Below, piece after piece: positions 7,989 to 18,661 of a stretch of 64,000 nt of DNA. The stretch's first letter is position 1. Every line of letters starts with the position of its first letter. Source of the stretch: Pseudomonadota bacterium. GTDB lineage: Bacteria; Pseudomonadota; Gammaproteobacteria; Burkholderiales; Burkholderiaceae_C. The notes under the pieces are model-generated. The model had not been told where the DNA came from and did not search any database. It saw only the letters and a list, made by a program, of their open reading frames with translations. The position numbers were made by a program, and so were the translations under genes. The DNA lies in the NCBI GenBank assembly GCA_021819435.1, contig JAKARB010000006.1, positions 186,001 to 250,000 on the forward strand, in the 5' to 3' direction.

Positions 7989-8825
7989 TCAGGCGCCGAG
8001 GAAGTGGCGGCGGTATCGCGCCGGCAGGTCTTCGATGCGCATGAGCATCGGCAGGTCGGCGGTGTTGAAGTCGGGATCCCAGGCGGGGGCGCCCAGCACC
8101 TTGGCGCCAACGCGCAGGTAGCCCTTGATCAGCGCGGGCGGCTCGACCTGTAGGTGGCGGTCGAGCTCTTCGACCGGCAGCGGCAGGCGGGGGCGCACCT
8201 GGAGGTGAATCGGGGCGAGGTGGGTGTGGCGCAGTTGCTCCCACAGCGAGGCCGCCATGTGGCCGCCGTCGCGCATGGAAATGCTGGCGCAGCCGATCAT
8301 GGTGTCGAGGTCGTTGCGGACCATGAATTCGGCCAGCGCCCCCCACAGGGCCATGATGGCGCCGCCGGTGCGGTGGTCGGGGTGCACGCAGGAGCGGCCG
8401 AGCTCGACCATCTTGCTGCGCAGGCCGCGCAGGCGGGTCAGGTCGAACTCGGTTTCGCTGTAGAGGCCGCCCACGCGCTTGGCCGAATCCGGCGTCAGCA
8501 CGCGGTAGGTGCCGATGACCTCGCCGGGCTCGCCGTCTTCGGTCGTCAGGCGCACCAGCAGGTGCTCGCAATAGGGGTCGAACAGGTCGATGTCGTGGCC
8601 TGCGGGACTGCCGGCAGGCACGTCCAGGCGCGCGCCCATCTCGCCGACGAAGATCTCGTGCCTCAGGCGTTGCGCCGCACGAACATCTTCCTCAGTGCGA
8701 GCCCAAACGACTTCAAAGCCTTGGCGCGCCGAGCCCGGGTGAAGTGACCTCCGACCGGCCGTGCTGTCGGCCGACGGGGTGGACAGGCCTGCGATGGGCA
8801 GGGTGGGCAGAGGGAGGTCTCGCAT
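7989..8825 (-). CDS. OlsB-like GNAT acyltransferase (putative L-ornithine N-alpha-acyltransferase)
   Basis: The 278-aa protein belongs to the GNAT-type acyltransferase group that includes OlsB, the first enzyme of ornithine-lipid synthesis, which transfers a 3-hydroxyacyl chain from acyl-ACP to ornithine. Visible signatures are LRHEIFVGEMGAR, DPYCEHLLVR, GTYRVLTPDSA, LGRSCVHPDHRTGGAIMALW and GCASISMRDGG, the usual order for the family. ATG at 8825 has GGAG 7 nt upstream; an earlier ATG would add a low-complexity leader. No OlsA-type second acyltransferase is nearby, so the product could be another N-acyl amino acid. It is divergent from ptsI across 200 bp. Confidence 0.7.
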   Translation of the reverse strand: MRDLPLPTLPIAGLSTPSADSTAGRRSLHPGSARQGFEVVWARTEEDVRAAQRLRHEIFVGEMGARLDVPAGSPAGHDIDLFDPYCEHLLVRLTTEDGEPGEVIGTYRVLTPDSAKRVGGLYSETEFDLTRLRGLRSKMVELGRSCVHPDHRTGGAIMALWGALAEFMVRNDLDTMIGCASISMRDGGHMAASLWEQLRHTHLAPIHLQVRPRLPLPVEELDRHLQVEPPALIKGYLRVGAKVLGAPAWDPDFNTADLPMLMRIEDLPARYRRHFLGA

Positions 8826-9025
8826 CTTCGGTCTCCGTTCGTGGGGCCAGGTTCCGTTTCGCCGTTTCGCGTTCTGCGTCGCAGTTTCTGCCGGGTGCAT
8901 GACGCTGCCGTGACACCCGCATGACGTGGGGATGACGCCGACGGCGGATGGGTGGTCCGGCAAGGGTTGACACGCATCACAAATCCCGAGCCACGCGGAG
9001 GGTCCGGGCTGTTACGATCAGGGGC

Positions 9026-10816
9026 ATGAGCATCCAGATCTTCGGCCTGCCGGTTTCGCGCGGCGTGGCCATCGGTCGCGCGGTGCTGGTCGCCTCCAGC
9101 CGCGTTGACGTGCCCCACGTTTTCATCGATCCCGCGCGGACCGAAGAGGAGATCGCGCGCCTGCTGTCGGCCCGCGACATCGTCGCCACGGAGTTCGACA
9201 CCCTCAAGCGCGATCTGCCCGCCGATGCCCCGGCCGAGCTCGCCGCCATCCTCGACGTGCACCAGATGCTGCTGCAGGATGAAGCCCTGATCGGCGCCGC
9301 CGCCGACTGGATCCGCGAACGCCACTACAACGCCGAATGGGCGCTGTCGGCCCAGCTCGAAGTCCTGGCCCGCCAGTTCGACGAGATGGACGACGCCTAC
9401 ATCCGCGAGCGCAAGGCCGACCTGGAGCAGGTGGTCGAGCGCATCCTGCGCAACATGGGCCGGGAAGAAGCTGCTTCGGGCTTGCAGGCGCCTGCCCATG
9501 GCCCGCGTGATTTCGGTGGTGACGAGCCGCTGATCCTGGTGGCCAACGACATCGCGCCGGCCGACATGGCCAGCTTCAAGCGCAGCGTGTTCTGCGGCTT
9601 CGTGACCGACGTGGGCGGCAAGACCTCGCACACGGCCATCGTGGCGCGCAGCATGGACATCCCGGCCGTGGTGGGCGCGCGCCAGGCCAGCGGCCTGATC
9701 CGCCAGGACGACCGCATCATCATTGACGGCGATGCCGGCCTGGTGATCGTGGACCCATCCACCATCGTGCTGGAGGAATACCGCTTCCGCCAGCGCCAGG
9801 CCGAGCTCGAACGCAGCCGCCTGGCCCGCCTGCGCCACACGCCCGCCGTCACGCTCGACGGTGAACGCATCGAGCTGCTGGCCAACATCGAGATGCCCGA
9901 GGACAGCGCCGCCGCGCTGGAGGCCGGTGCCGTCGGCGTGGGCCTGTTCCGCTCCGAGTTCCTGTTCATGAACCGCGCCGGCAACCTGCCCGACGAGGAA
10001 GAGCAGTACGACGCCTACCGCCGCGCGGTCGAGGCCATGAAGGGCCTGCCCGTGGTGATCCGCACCGTGGACATCGGCGCCGACAAGCCGCTGGAAGGCC
10101 TGACGGCGTCCGAGCTGCGCCACGAGTCGGTGCTCAACCCCGCGCTGGGCCTGCGCGCCATCCGCTGGAGCCTGTCCGAGCCCAGCATGTTCCGCCGCCA
10201 GTTGCGCGCGCTTTATCGCGCGGCGCACCACGGCCCGGTCAAGATCCTGATCCCGATGCTGGCCAGTCAGCGCGAGATCCGCCAGACGCTGGAGAACATC
10301 GCCCATGTGCAGCGGCAGTTGGTCGAGTCAGGCAAGCCTTTCGGCCAGTGCGAGCTGGGCGCCATGATCGAGGTGCCGGCCGCCGCGCTGACCATGCCGC
10401 TGTTCCTGCGGCATTTCGATTTCGTCTCGATCGGCACGAACGACTTGATCCAGTACACGCTGGCCATCGACCGGGCCGACGAGGCGGTGGCCCACCTCTA
10501 CGACCCCTGGCACCCCGCGGTGTTGCAACTCATCCGCACGACCATCGCGCAGGCGCGTGCGGCGGGCAAGGGCGTGAGCGTGTGCGGCGAAATGGCGGGT
10601 GACCCGGTTTTCACCGAGTTCCTGCTGGCGATGGGGTTGCGAAGCTTCTCGATGCACCCCTCACAGATCGCCTCGGTCAAGCAGCGCGTGCTGCGCGCCG
10701 ACACGCGCCGGCTGGCGCCGCTGGTCGACGACGTCATCCAGTGCGACGACCCGGAGGCCGCCTGCATGCAGGCGATGGCCGGCGGGGCGGGGACGAGGCT
10801 GGCTTCGGCGGCTTGA
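9026..10816 (+). CDS. ptsI: Phosphoenolpyruvate-protein phosphotransferase (PTS Enzyme I)
   Basis: The 596-aa protein matches Enzyme I in length and domain order: an N-terminal swivelling domain with the phospho-accepting His202 in GGKTSHTAIVARS, then a PEP-binding barrel with LLANIEMPEDS, GLFRSEFLFMNR, IRTVDIGADKP, and the C-terminal active-site segment CGEMAGDP. It transfers phosphate from PEP to HPr. ATG at 9026 begins MSIQIFGLPVSRGVAIG, the normal family start; AGGGG lies only 1 nt before the ATG. A TACGAT -10-like hexamer at 9013-9018 raises the possibility of a leaderless or very short leader. Unusually for Burkholderiales, no ptsH or EIIA-Man gene precedes it. Confidence 0.94.
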   Translation: MSIQIFGLPVSRGVAIGRAVLVASSRVDVPHVFIDPARTEEEIARLLSARDIVATEFDTLKRDLPADAPAELAAILDVHQMLLQDEALIGAAADWIRERHYNAEWALSAQLEVLARQFDEMDDAYIRERKADLEQVVERILRNMGREEAASGLQAPAHGPRDFGGDEPLILVANDIAPADMASFKRSVFCGFVTDVGGKTSHTAIVARSMDIPAVVGARQASGLIRQDDRIIIDGDAGLVIVDPSTIVLEEYRFRQRQAELERSRLARLRHTPAVTLDGERIELLANIEMPEDSAAALEAGAVGVGLFRSEFLFMNRAGNLPDEEEQYDAYRRAVEAMKGLPVVIRTVDIGADKPLEGLTASELRHESVLNPALGLRAIRWSLSEPSMFRRQLRALYRAAHHGPVKILIPMLASQREIRQTLENIAHVQRQLVESGKPFGQCELGAMIEVPAAALTMPLFLRHFDFVSIGTNDLIQYTLAIDRADEAVAHLYDPWHPAVLQLIRTTIAQARAAGKGVSVCGEMAGDPVFTEFLLAMGLRSFSMHPSQIASVKQRVLRADTRRLAPLVDDVIQCDDPEAACMQAMAGGAGTRLASAA

Positions 10817-10922
10817 GGGGCCCTGGGCTCGCACTCGCGCCATGGCTCCTCGCTGATTGCTGACTTGGACGGCGCTGGGGAAAGTTCCGTGTCAGGCTGC
10901 TGAGGCCGATGAGCCAGTTGGT

Positions 10923-12872
<1,950 letters not shown>

Positions 12873-12968
12873 GGAAGGTCCGGGTGAGCAGGGAGCAGGA
12901 AGAGGCCTCGCGAGGCGAGGGCAACCCGGTATTGTCGCTGTTTGGCGTGACGCTGTGTGGCTGAGGGG

Positions 12969-13002
12969 GGCAAGAGGGCAAGAGGGCAAGAGGGCAAGAG
13001 GG
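12969..13002. repeat. Short tandem repeat, four 8-bp units plus 2 bp
   Basis: Four head-to-tail copies of GGCAAGAG are followed by GG. The array lies between gshB and uup, in the presumed leader of uup. The copy number could vary by slippage. Confidence 0.9.
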
Positions 13003-13078
13003 CCTGTCCGGGGCGGCCGGCCAAATCTGCCCGTCGGCCCGGCGGTCAGCGGTTGAGCGCTTGGTCGGCTCGGGCGCG

Positions 13079-14026
13079 TCAGCCAGCCAGCTTGCCTTCC
13101 AACGCATCCACGAAGCGCCGCGCCACGTTGAACCCGGTCTGGTCGGTGATTTCCTGGAAGCAGGTCGGGCTGGTCACGTTGATCTCGGTGAGGCGGTCGC
13201 CGATGATGTCTAGGCCCACCAGCAGCAGGCCGCGCGCCGCCAGGATGGGGCCCAGGTGCTCGGCGATGGCACGGTCAGACTCGCTCAGCGGTTGGGCCAC
13301 GCCCTTGCCGCCGGCCGCCAGGTTGCCGCGCACCTCGCCGCCTTGCGGGATGCGCGCCAGCGCGAAGGGCACCGGCTCGCCGTCGATCAGCAGCACGCGC
13401 TTGTCGCCTTCGCTGATGGCGGGCAGGAAGCCCTGCACCATGATGGTCTGGGTGCCATCCTTGGTCAGCGTCTCGGCGATGCTGCCCAGGTTCAGGCCGT
13501 CATCCTTCACGCGGAAGATGCCCATGCCGCCCATGCCGTCCAGCGGCTTGAGGATGACATCGCGATGCTCGGCGTGGAAGGCGCGCACGGCGGCCATGTC
13601 GCGGGTGACCAGGGTGGGCGCGATGTGCTGCGGGAACTCGAGGATGGCGAGCTTTTCGGGGTGGGCGCGCAGGGCCTCTGGGCTGTTGAACACGCGCGCA
13701 CCTTCGCGCTCGGCCTGGGTCAGCAGGTGGGTGCAGTAAAGGTATTCGGCGTCGAAGGGCGGGTCCTTGCGCATCAGCACGGCGTCGGTGCGGCACATGG
13801 GCAGGTCGGCGGCTTCGATCTCGTCGTACCAGTCGTGGGCATCGCCCGTGAGCTGGATGCGGCGCGCGCGCGCGGTCACCACGCCGCCGCGCTGCCACAC
13901 CAGCTCGCGCGGCTCGCAAGCCCACAGTTCGTGCCCGCGCGAGGCGGCTTCGCGCATCATCGCGAAGGTGCTGTCCTTGTGGGTCTTGAAGGTGTCGAGC
14001 GGGTCGGCGACGAACAGGAGCTTCAT
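13079..14026 (-). CDS. gshB: Glutathione synthetase
   Basis: The 315-aa ATP-grasp enzyme joins gamma-glutamylcysteine and glycine with ATP to make glutathione. It starts MKLLFVADPLDTFKTHKDST, the standard GshB N-terminus, and carries VLMRKDPPFDAEYLY, the ATP-binding VILKPLDGMGGMGIFRV, RVLLIDGEPV, the glycine-rich GEVRGNLAAGGKG loop and the C-terminal EINVTSPTCFQEI segment. The length is normal. The ATG overlaps the benE stop codon by 4 nt (ATGA), so it is translationally coupled to benE and probably belongs to a gshA-kup-benE-gshB transcript. Confidence 0.96.
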   Translation of the reverse strand: MKLLFVADPLDTFKTHKDSTFAMMREAASRGHELWACEPRELVWQRGGVVTARARRIQLTGDAHDWYDEIEAADLPMCRTDAVLMRKDPPFDAEYLYCTHLLTQAEREGARVFNSPEALRAHPEKLAILEFPQHIAPTLVTRDMAAVRAFHAEHRDVILKPLDGMGGMGIFRVKDDGLNLGSIAETLTKDGTQTIMVQGFLPAISEGDKRVLLIDGEPVPFALARIPQGGEVRGNLAAGGKGVAQPLSESDRAIAEHLGPILAARGLLLVGLDIIGDRLTEINVTSPTCFQEITDQTGFNVARRFVDALEGKLAG

Positions 14027-15240
14027 GGCGTGTCTTCGGCTTGAGAGCGGGTGCGATAGTGTTCCACGAACAGGGTGACCCCACCCGCCACCAGGCCCCA
14101 GAAGGCCGAGCCCACGCCCAGCAGCACCACGCCCGAGAGCGTGACCAGGAAGGTGACGATGGCCGCCTCGCGCGTGCGCGGCTCGGCCAGCGAGGTGGCC
14201 AGGCCATTGGCGATGGTGCCCAGCAGGGCCAGGCCTGCCACGCCCATGATCAGCGCCGGAGGAAAGGCCGCCAGCAGGCCCGCCACCGCCCCGCCCAGCA
14301 AGCCCATCAAGATGTAGAACAGGCCCGCCCACACCGCAGCGGTGTAGCGCTTTTCATGTGAGGCGTGCGCATGCGGGTTGAGCACGATGGCCGCTGTGAT
14401 CGCCGCCAGGTTGAAGGCATAACCGCCGAAAGGCGCCAGCAGCACCGTGGTGATGCCCGACCAACTCATCAGCGGCGAGACCGGCGGCCGGTAGCCCGAC
14501 ACCCGGATCGCCGACACGCCCGGCACCGCCTGCGAGGCCATGGTCACGATGAACAGCGGCAGGCCCATGCCCAGCACCGCCTGCCACGACCACGCTGGCG
14601 TCACCCACACCGGCGTGGCGAACTGCAGGGTCATCTGGCGCGTGTCCAGCAGGCCTTGCGACGCCGCCACCGCCGTGCCGCCGATCAGCACGCCCAGCAC
14701 CGCGTAGCGCGGCAGCAAGCGCTTGCCGATCAGGTAGATCATCAGCATCGAGATGATGAGCAGCGGGTGGGCCGTGGCCTCTGCGAACGACTGCAGTGCG
14801 AACTTGGCCAGGATGCCCGCCAGCAGGCTGGAGGCCAGGGCCAGCGGGATGCGGTTCATGATGCGCTCGAACCAGCCGGTGGCACCGCTCAGCCACATCA
14901 ACACACCGCAGACCAGGAAGGCGCCCACAGCCTCGGCCAGGCTCACCCCCGTGGCAGCGCTGGCGATCACGGCCGCGCCCGGCGTCGACCAGGTGATGAG
15001 CACCGGGATGCGCGTCCACAGCGACAGCCCGATGGTCGACAGCCCCATGCCGATGCCCAGCGCCAGCACCCAGGACGTGACCTGATCGGGCGTGGCCCCG
15101 AGCGAACGCGCCGCGTGGAAGATCAGCGCGATCGTGCTGGTGAAGCCCACCAGCGTCGCCACGAAGCCCGACGAGACGGACGGCAGTGAGCTGTCGCGGC
15201 CGACATCGCGCAGGCGCTTGCGATCGGTCGGCGCCGTCAG
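14023..15240 (-). CDS. benE: BenE-family benzoate/H+ symporter-like membrane protein
   Basis: About 12 hydrophobic segments span the protein, and the sequence matches the BenE/YdcO family (SGFVATLVGFTST at the N-terminus, TWSTPGAAVIAS, VPGVSAIRVSGYRPP, APFGGYAFNLAAITAAI). Members are described as benzoate-proton symporters, but substrate is not proven for most. The start is uncertain. The only in-frame ATG/GTG/TTG candidate is GTG at 15162, which lies inside the conserved first helix and has no ribosome site. The conserved frame extends upstream to CTG at 15240, which has GGTGGAG 7 nt upstream and follows the kup stop by 1 nt, so I chose CTG. No other benzoate gene is near. Confidence 0.8.
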   Translation of the reverse strand: MTAPTDRKRLRDVGRDSSLPSVSSGFVATLVGFTSTIALIFHAARSLGATPDQVTSWVLALGIGMGLSTIGLSLWTRIPVLITWSTPGAAVIASAATGVSLAEAVGAFLVCGVLMWLSGATGWFERIMNRIPLALASSLLAGILAKFALQSFAEATAHPLLIISMLMIYLIGKRLLPRYAVLGVLIGGTAVAASQGLLDTRQMTLQFATPVWVTPAWSWQAVLGMGLPLFIVTMASQAVPGVSAIRVSGYRPPVSPLMSWSGITTVLLAPFGGYAFNLAAITAAIVLNPHAHASHEKRYTAAVWAGLFYILMGLLGGAVAGLLAAFPPALIMGVAGLALLGTIANGLATSLAEPRTREAAIVTFLVTLSGVVLLGVGSAFWGLVAGGVTLFVEHYRTRSQAEDTP

Positions 15241-15241
15241 A

Positions 15242-17128
15242 TCAGATCTCCACCTTCGAGCCCAGCTCGACCACGCGGTTGGTCGGCAGGCTCAGGAAGT
15301 CGGCCACGCCGGAGGCATTGCGGTGCATGCTGGCAAACAATTTCTCTCGCCAGGGCAGCATGCCGCTGCCGATGGTGGGGATGACGATGTCGCGAGAGAG
15401 GAAATAGCTCGTCTCCATGTCGTTGATCTGCACCCCATGGCGGCCCAGCAGCTTGAGCGCCTGCGGCACATCGGGCTCGTCCTTGAAACCGAAGTGCAGC
15501 ATCACCTGCCAGCAGTCGTTGCCCAGGTCGTCGATCTCGATGCGCTGAGACGAGTCGATCCAGGGCACCTCGTGCGAACGCACCGTCACGAACAGGTTCT
15601 GGCGGTGCAGGACCTTGTTGTGCTTGAGGTTGTGCAGCAGCGCGTTGGGCGTGGTGCCCGCATCGGCATTGAGGAACACGGCCGTGCCCTCGACCCGCAG
15701 CGGCGGGCTGCAGAACACCGCTTCCAGGAAGGGGTGCAGGTCGATGGCGTCCGAGCGCAGCCGCTCGCTCAACAGGGCGCGCCCTTCCTTCCACGTCGTC
15801 ATCAGCGTGAACATGACCATGCCGATGAGCAGCGGGAACCAGCCGCCATCGATGATTTTCAAGGCGTTGGCACCGAAGAACATCAGGTCGATGAAGAAGA
15901 ACACGCCCGTGGCCGCGATGCACAGCGGCAGGCTCATGTGCCACGCGAAGCGGATCACGAAGAAGGTCATCACGGTGGTGATGAGCATGTCCAGCGCCAC
16001 GGTGATGCCGTAGGCCGCGGCCAGCTTGCTGCTCGAGCCGAAGAACACCACGGCCATCACGATGCTCGCGTACAGCCCCCAGTTGATGAAGGGGATGTAG
16101 ATCTGGCCGGTTTCCTTCTCCGAGGTGTGCAGCACGCGCAGGCGCGGCAGGTAGCCCAGCTGGATGACCTGCTTGGTGACCGAGAACGCCGCCGAGATCA
16201 GCGCCTGCGAGGCGATGAAGGTGGCGCAGGTGGCCAGACCCACCAGCGGGTAAAGCGCCCACTGCGGCGCCATTTCATAGAAGGGGTTGGCGACGTTTTC
16301 GGGGTGGGCCAGCAACATCGCGCCCTGGCCGAAGTAGTTGATGACCAACGCCGGCATGACCAAGCTGAACCAAGCAAGGCGGATGGGGCGCTTGCCAAAG
16401 TGGCCCATGTCGGCATAGAGCGCCTCGGCCCCCGTGGCACACAGGATGACGGCGCCCAGCGAGATGAAGGCCATGCCCGGGTGCTCGAAGATGAAGCCCA
16501 GCGCATGATGCGGGCTCAGCGCTACCAGGATGGCCGGGTTGGCCACGATGTGTCCGAGACCCAGCACCGCCAGCACGAAGAACCACACCACCGTGATCGG
16601 CCCGAAGAACTTGCCGATGCCGCCCGTGCCGTGCTTCTGGATGGCGAACAGCGCCGTGAGCACCACCAGCGTCACCGGGATGACGTAGCGCTCCAGTCCT
16701 GGGGCCGCCACCTCCAGGCCCTCGACGGCCGAGAGCACCGAGATCGCCGGGGTGATGACCCCGTCGCCAAAAAAGATGGCCGTGCCGAAGATGCCCAGGC
16801 CGAGCAGCACGCGGCGCAGTCGCGGGCGGTCCTTCACGGCGGTGGATGCGAGCGCCAGCATGGCCACCAAGCCGCCTTCGCCGTTGTTGTCGGCGCGCAG
16901 GATCAGCGTGACGTACTTGAGCGAGACGATGACCGTCAGCGTCCAGAACATCAGCGAAAGGATGCCGTGGATGTTCTCGGGGCTCGGATTGAGGTGGCCG
17001 TGGGCGAAAACCTCCTTGAACGCATAGAGCGGACTGGTGCCGATGTCGCCATAGACGACCCCCAGGGCTCCCAGGGTCAGGGCGGCCAGCGAGGACTTGT
17101 GGCTCGGATCGTGAGAAGGTTGCTGCAC
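15242..17128 (-). CDS. kup: Kup-family potassium uptake permease
   Basis: The 628-aa protein has the Kup/HAK/KT layout: twelve predicted transmembrane helices in the first ~440 residues and a soluble C-terminal domain of about 180 residues. Diagnostic segments are [21 protein letters not shown] near the N-terminus (the family signature, shortened here to [10 protein letters not shown]), [27 protein letters not shown] (core [11 protein letters not shown]) and [15 protein letters not shown]. It imports K+ with protons. Translation starts at GTG 17128; no strong ribosome site is visible. It lies 86 nt after gshA and 1 nt before the preferred benE start. Glutathione and potassium traffic are functionally linked in bacteria, so co-transcription is plausible. 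Confidence 0.94.
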   Translation of the reverse strand: MQQPSHDPSHKSSLAALTLGALGVVYGDIGTSPLYAFKEVFAHGHLNPSPENIHGILSLMFWTLTVIVSLKYVTLILRADNNGEGGLVAMLALASTAVKDRPRLRRVLLGLGIFGTAIFFGDGVITPAISVLSAVEGLEVAAPGLERYVIPVTLVVLTALFAIQKHGTGGIGKFFGPITVVWFFVLAVLGLGHIVANPAILVALSPHHALGFIFEHPGMAFISLGAVILCATGAEALYADMGHFGKRPIRLAWFSLVMPALVINYFGQGAMLLAHPENVANPFYEMAPQWALYPLVGLATCATFIASQALISAAFSVTKQVIQLGYLPRLRVLHTSEKETGQIYIPFINWGLYASIVMAVVFFGSSSKLAAAYGITVALDMLITTVMTFFVIRFAWHMSLPLCIAATGVFFFIDLMFFGANALKIIDGGWFPLLIGMVMFTLMTTWKEGRALLSERLRSDAIDLHPFLEAVFCSPPLRVEGTAVFLNADAGTTPNALLHNLKHNKVLHRQNLFVTVRSHEVPWIDSSQRIEIDDLGNDCWQVMLHFGFKDEPDVPQALKLLGRHGVQINDMETSYFLSRDIVIPTIGSGMLPWREKLFASMHRNASGVADFLSLPTNRVVELGSKVEI

Positions 17129-17214
17129 GTAAAAAGGGCTGTTGCCACGGAACAGCCATTTTGCGACGGATCACGCCCAATCGGAAACTCCCCTGGGCGG
17201 GGGCCGGCATCCCG

Positions 17215-18510
17215 TCAGGCGTAGACCTCGGCGTCCGGGTCGGTCGCGGCCAGTTCGTAGCTTGCAGCCAACATCGCCAGGCGGGCGATGACGCCGTACA
17301 TGTAGAAGCGGTTGGGCGCACTCACGCCGGGTTTGACCCCTGGGCGCGGCAGCTGCGTGGGTTCGGCGAAGGCCAGCGGCACGAAGCTGGAGCCCGGTGC
17401 GTTGAGGTTCTCGTCGATGCCACGCTCGGCGTGCACCCGGTAGAAACCGCCCACCACGTAGCGGTCGATCATGTAGACCACCGGTTCAGCCACCGCGTCG
17501 TGCATGCGCTCGTAGGTGGGCACGCCCTCCTGGATGATCACCTGGCTGACCGACTGGCCATCCTTCACCACCGACATCTTGTTGCGTGTGCGGCGGTTGA
17601 TGTCCTCCAGTTCCTTGGCGTCGCGCACGGTCATGATGCCCATGCCGTAAGTGCCGTTGTCGGCCTTGACCACCACGAAAGGCTTCTCGTTGATGCCGTA
17701 TTCCTTGTACTTGCGGCGGATCTTGGTCAGCAACGCATCGACCTGCGATTGCAGGCATTCCTGACCGGTGCCCTCCTGGAAATCGACCTGATCGCATTCG
17801 GCATGCATCGGGTTGATCAGCCAAGGATCCATGCCCAGCAGCTTCGAGAATTTCTTGGCCGCTTCTTCGTAGTACTTGAAGTGCTGACTCTTGCGGCGCA
17901 CCGCCCAACCCGCGTGCAGCGGCGGCAGCAGGTATTGCTCATGCAGGTCTTTCAGCACATCGGGGATGCCGGCAGAGAGGTCGTTGTTGAGCAGGATGGT
18001 GCAGGGGTCGAAGTGCTTGAGGCCCAGGCGGCGTTTGCTTCGCTCCAGCGGCTCCAGCGTCAGCGTGCTGCCGTCGGGCAGGGTGATGTCAGTGGGCTCG
18101 GTGATGGCCTCATCAAGCGTGCCCAGGCGCACATTCAGGCCGGTGAGCGTGAAGATCTGCACCAGGCGCGCGACGTTTTGCAGGTAGAAGGTGTTGCGTG
18201 TGTGCTTCTCGGGGATCAGCAGGAGGTTCTTCGCCTCTGGACAGATCTTCTCGATGGCCGCCATCGAGGCCTGCACCGCCAGCGGCAGCATCTCGTTGGT
18301 CAGGTTGTTGAAGCCGCCGGGGAAGAGGTTGGTGTCCACCGGGGCCAGCTTGAAGCCGGCGTTGCGCAGGTCCACCGAGGTGTAGAAGGGCGGCGTGTGC
18401 TCCATCCATTCGAGCCGGAACCAGCGCTCGATGGCCGGCATGGATTCCAGCATGCGCTGCTCCAGTTCGTTGATGGGGCCGGTCAGCGCGGTGATGAGGT
18501 GAGGAACCAT
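17215..18510 (-). CDS. gshA: Glutamate-cysteine ligase (proteobacterial GshA type)
   Basis: The 431-aa protein belongs to the GshA family common in betaproteobacteria, distinct in sequence from the E. coli enzyme. It begins MVPHLITALTGPINELEQRM and contains HTPPFYTSVDLRNAGFK, DTNLFPGGFNNL, IPEKHTRNTFYL, the nucleotide-site candidates FVVVKADNGTYGMGIM, and GRYRV-like YVVGGFYRVHAERG. It makes gamma-glutamylcysteine from glutamate and cysteine with ATP, the first step of glutathione synthesis. ATG at 18510 fits the family start; an in-frame upstream ATG at 18561 would add 17 atypical residues. gshB, the second step, is three genes downstream on the same strand, with kup and benE between them. 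Confidence 0.92.
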   Translation of the reverse strand: MVPHLITALTGPINELEQRMLESMPAIERWFRLEWMEHTPPFYTSVDLRNAGFKLAPVDTNLFPGGFNNLTNEMLPLAVQASMAAIEKICPEAKNLLLIPEKHTRNTFYLQNVARLVQIFTLTGLNVRLGTLDEAITEPTDITLPDGSTLTLEPLERSKRRLGLKHFDPCTILLNNDLSAGIPDVLKDLHEQYLLPPLHAGWAVRRKSQHFKYYEEAAKKFSKLLGMDPWLINPMHAECDQVDFQEGTGQECLQSQVDALLTKIRRKYKEYGINEKPFVVVKADNGTYGMGIMTVRDAKELEDINRRTRNKMSVVKDGQSVSQVIIQEGVPTYERMHDAVAEPVVYMIDRYVVGGFYRVHAERGIDENLNAPGSSFVPLAFAEPTQLPRPGVKPGVSAPNRFYMYGVIARLAMLAASYELAATDPDAEVYA

Positions 18511-18580
18511 GGCGGTGTGGGCGTCAGGCGGTGGACACGAGGACATTCTAGGAACATCCACAGATGGGGCCGCATCGGCG

Positions 18581-18606
18581 AAAAAAAAGAGCCACCCGAA
18601 GGTGGC
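18581..18606 (-). terminator. Rho-independent terminator of glnK-amtB
   Basis: On the minus strand GCCACC-TTCG-GGTGGC forms a tight hairpin with a UUCG tetraloop, followed by TC and a run of eight T. It lies 55 nt after the amtB stop codon and separates the operon from gshA. Confidence 0.93.
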
Positions 18607-18661
18607 CCTGTCGTGTCGGGCGCGAGGCCCGTTTTGGCGTCAGCTGAAGATCACTTGTCGA

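Noticed and set aside
7879-8571. A possible N-terminal extension of RsmB, reading the open frame up to 8571
   Set aside because: The extra ~230 residues overlap the OlsB-like gene in another frame and lack family similarity; RsmB begins properly at 7878.
8826-9025. A hidden small ptsH upstream of ptsI
   Set aside because: No frame in this 200-bp gap encodes the HPr active-site His motif, and the gap is shorter than an HPr gene (~270 bp).
8663-10306. A 547-codon frame antisense to ptsI
   Set aside because: Long antisense frames are expected in GC-rich genes; the sequence is His/Arg-rich with no domain, and ptsI fully explains the region.
12969-13002. The GGCAAGAG array as a CRISPR remnant
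   Set aside because: The units are 8 bp, directly abutting with no spacers.
15092-17224. A 710-codon frame antisense to kup
   Set aside because: Composition is extreme (His, Gln, Arg, Asp), there is no recognisable motif, and it mirrors the kup codon bias.
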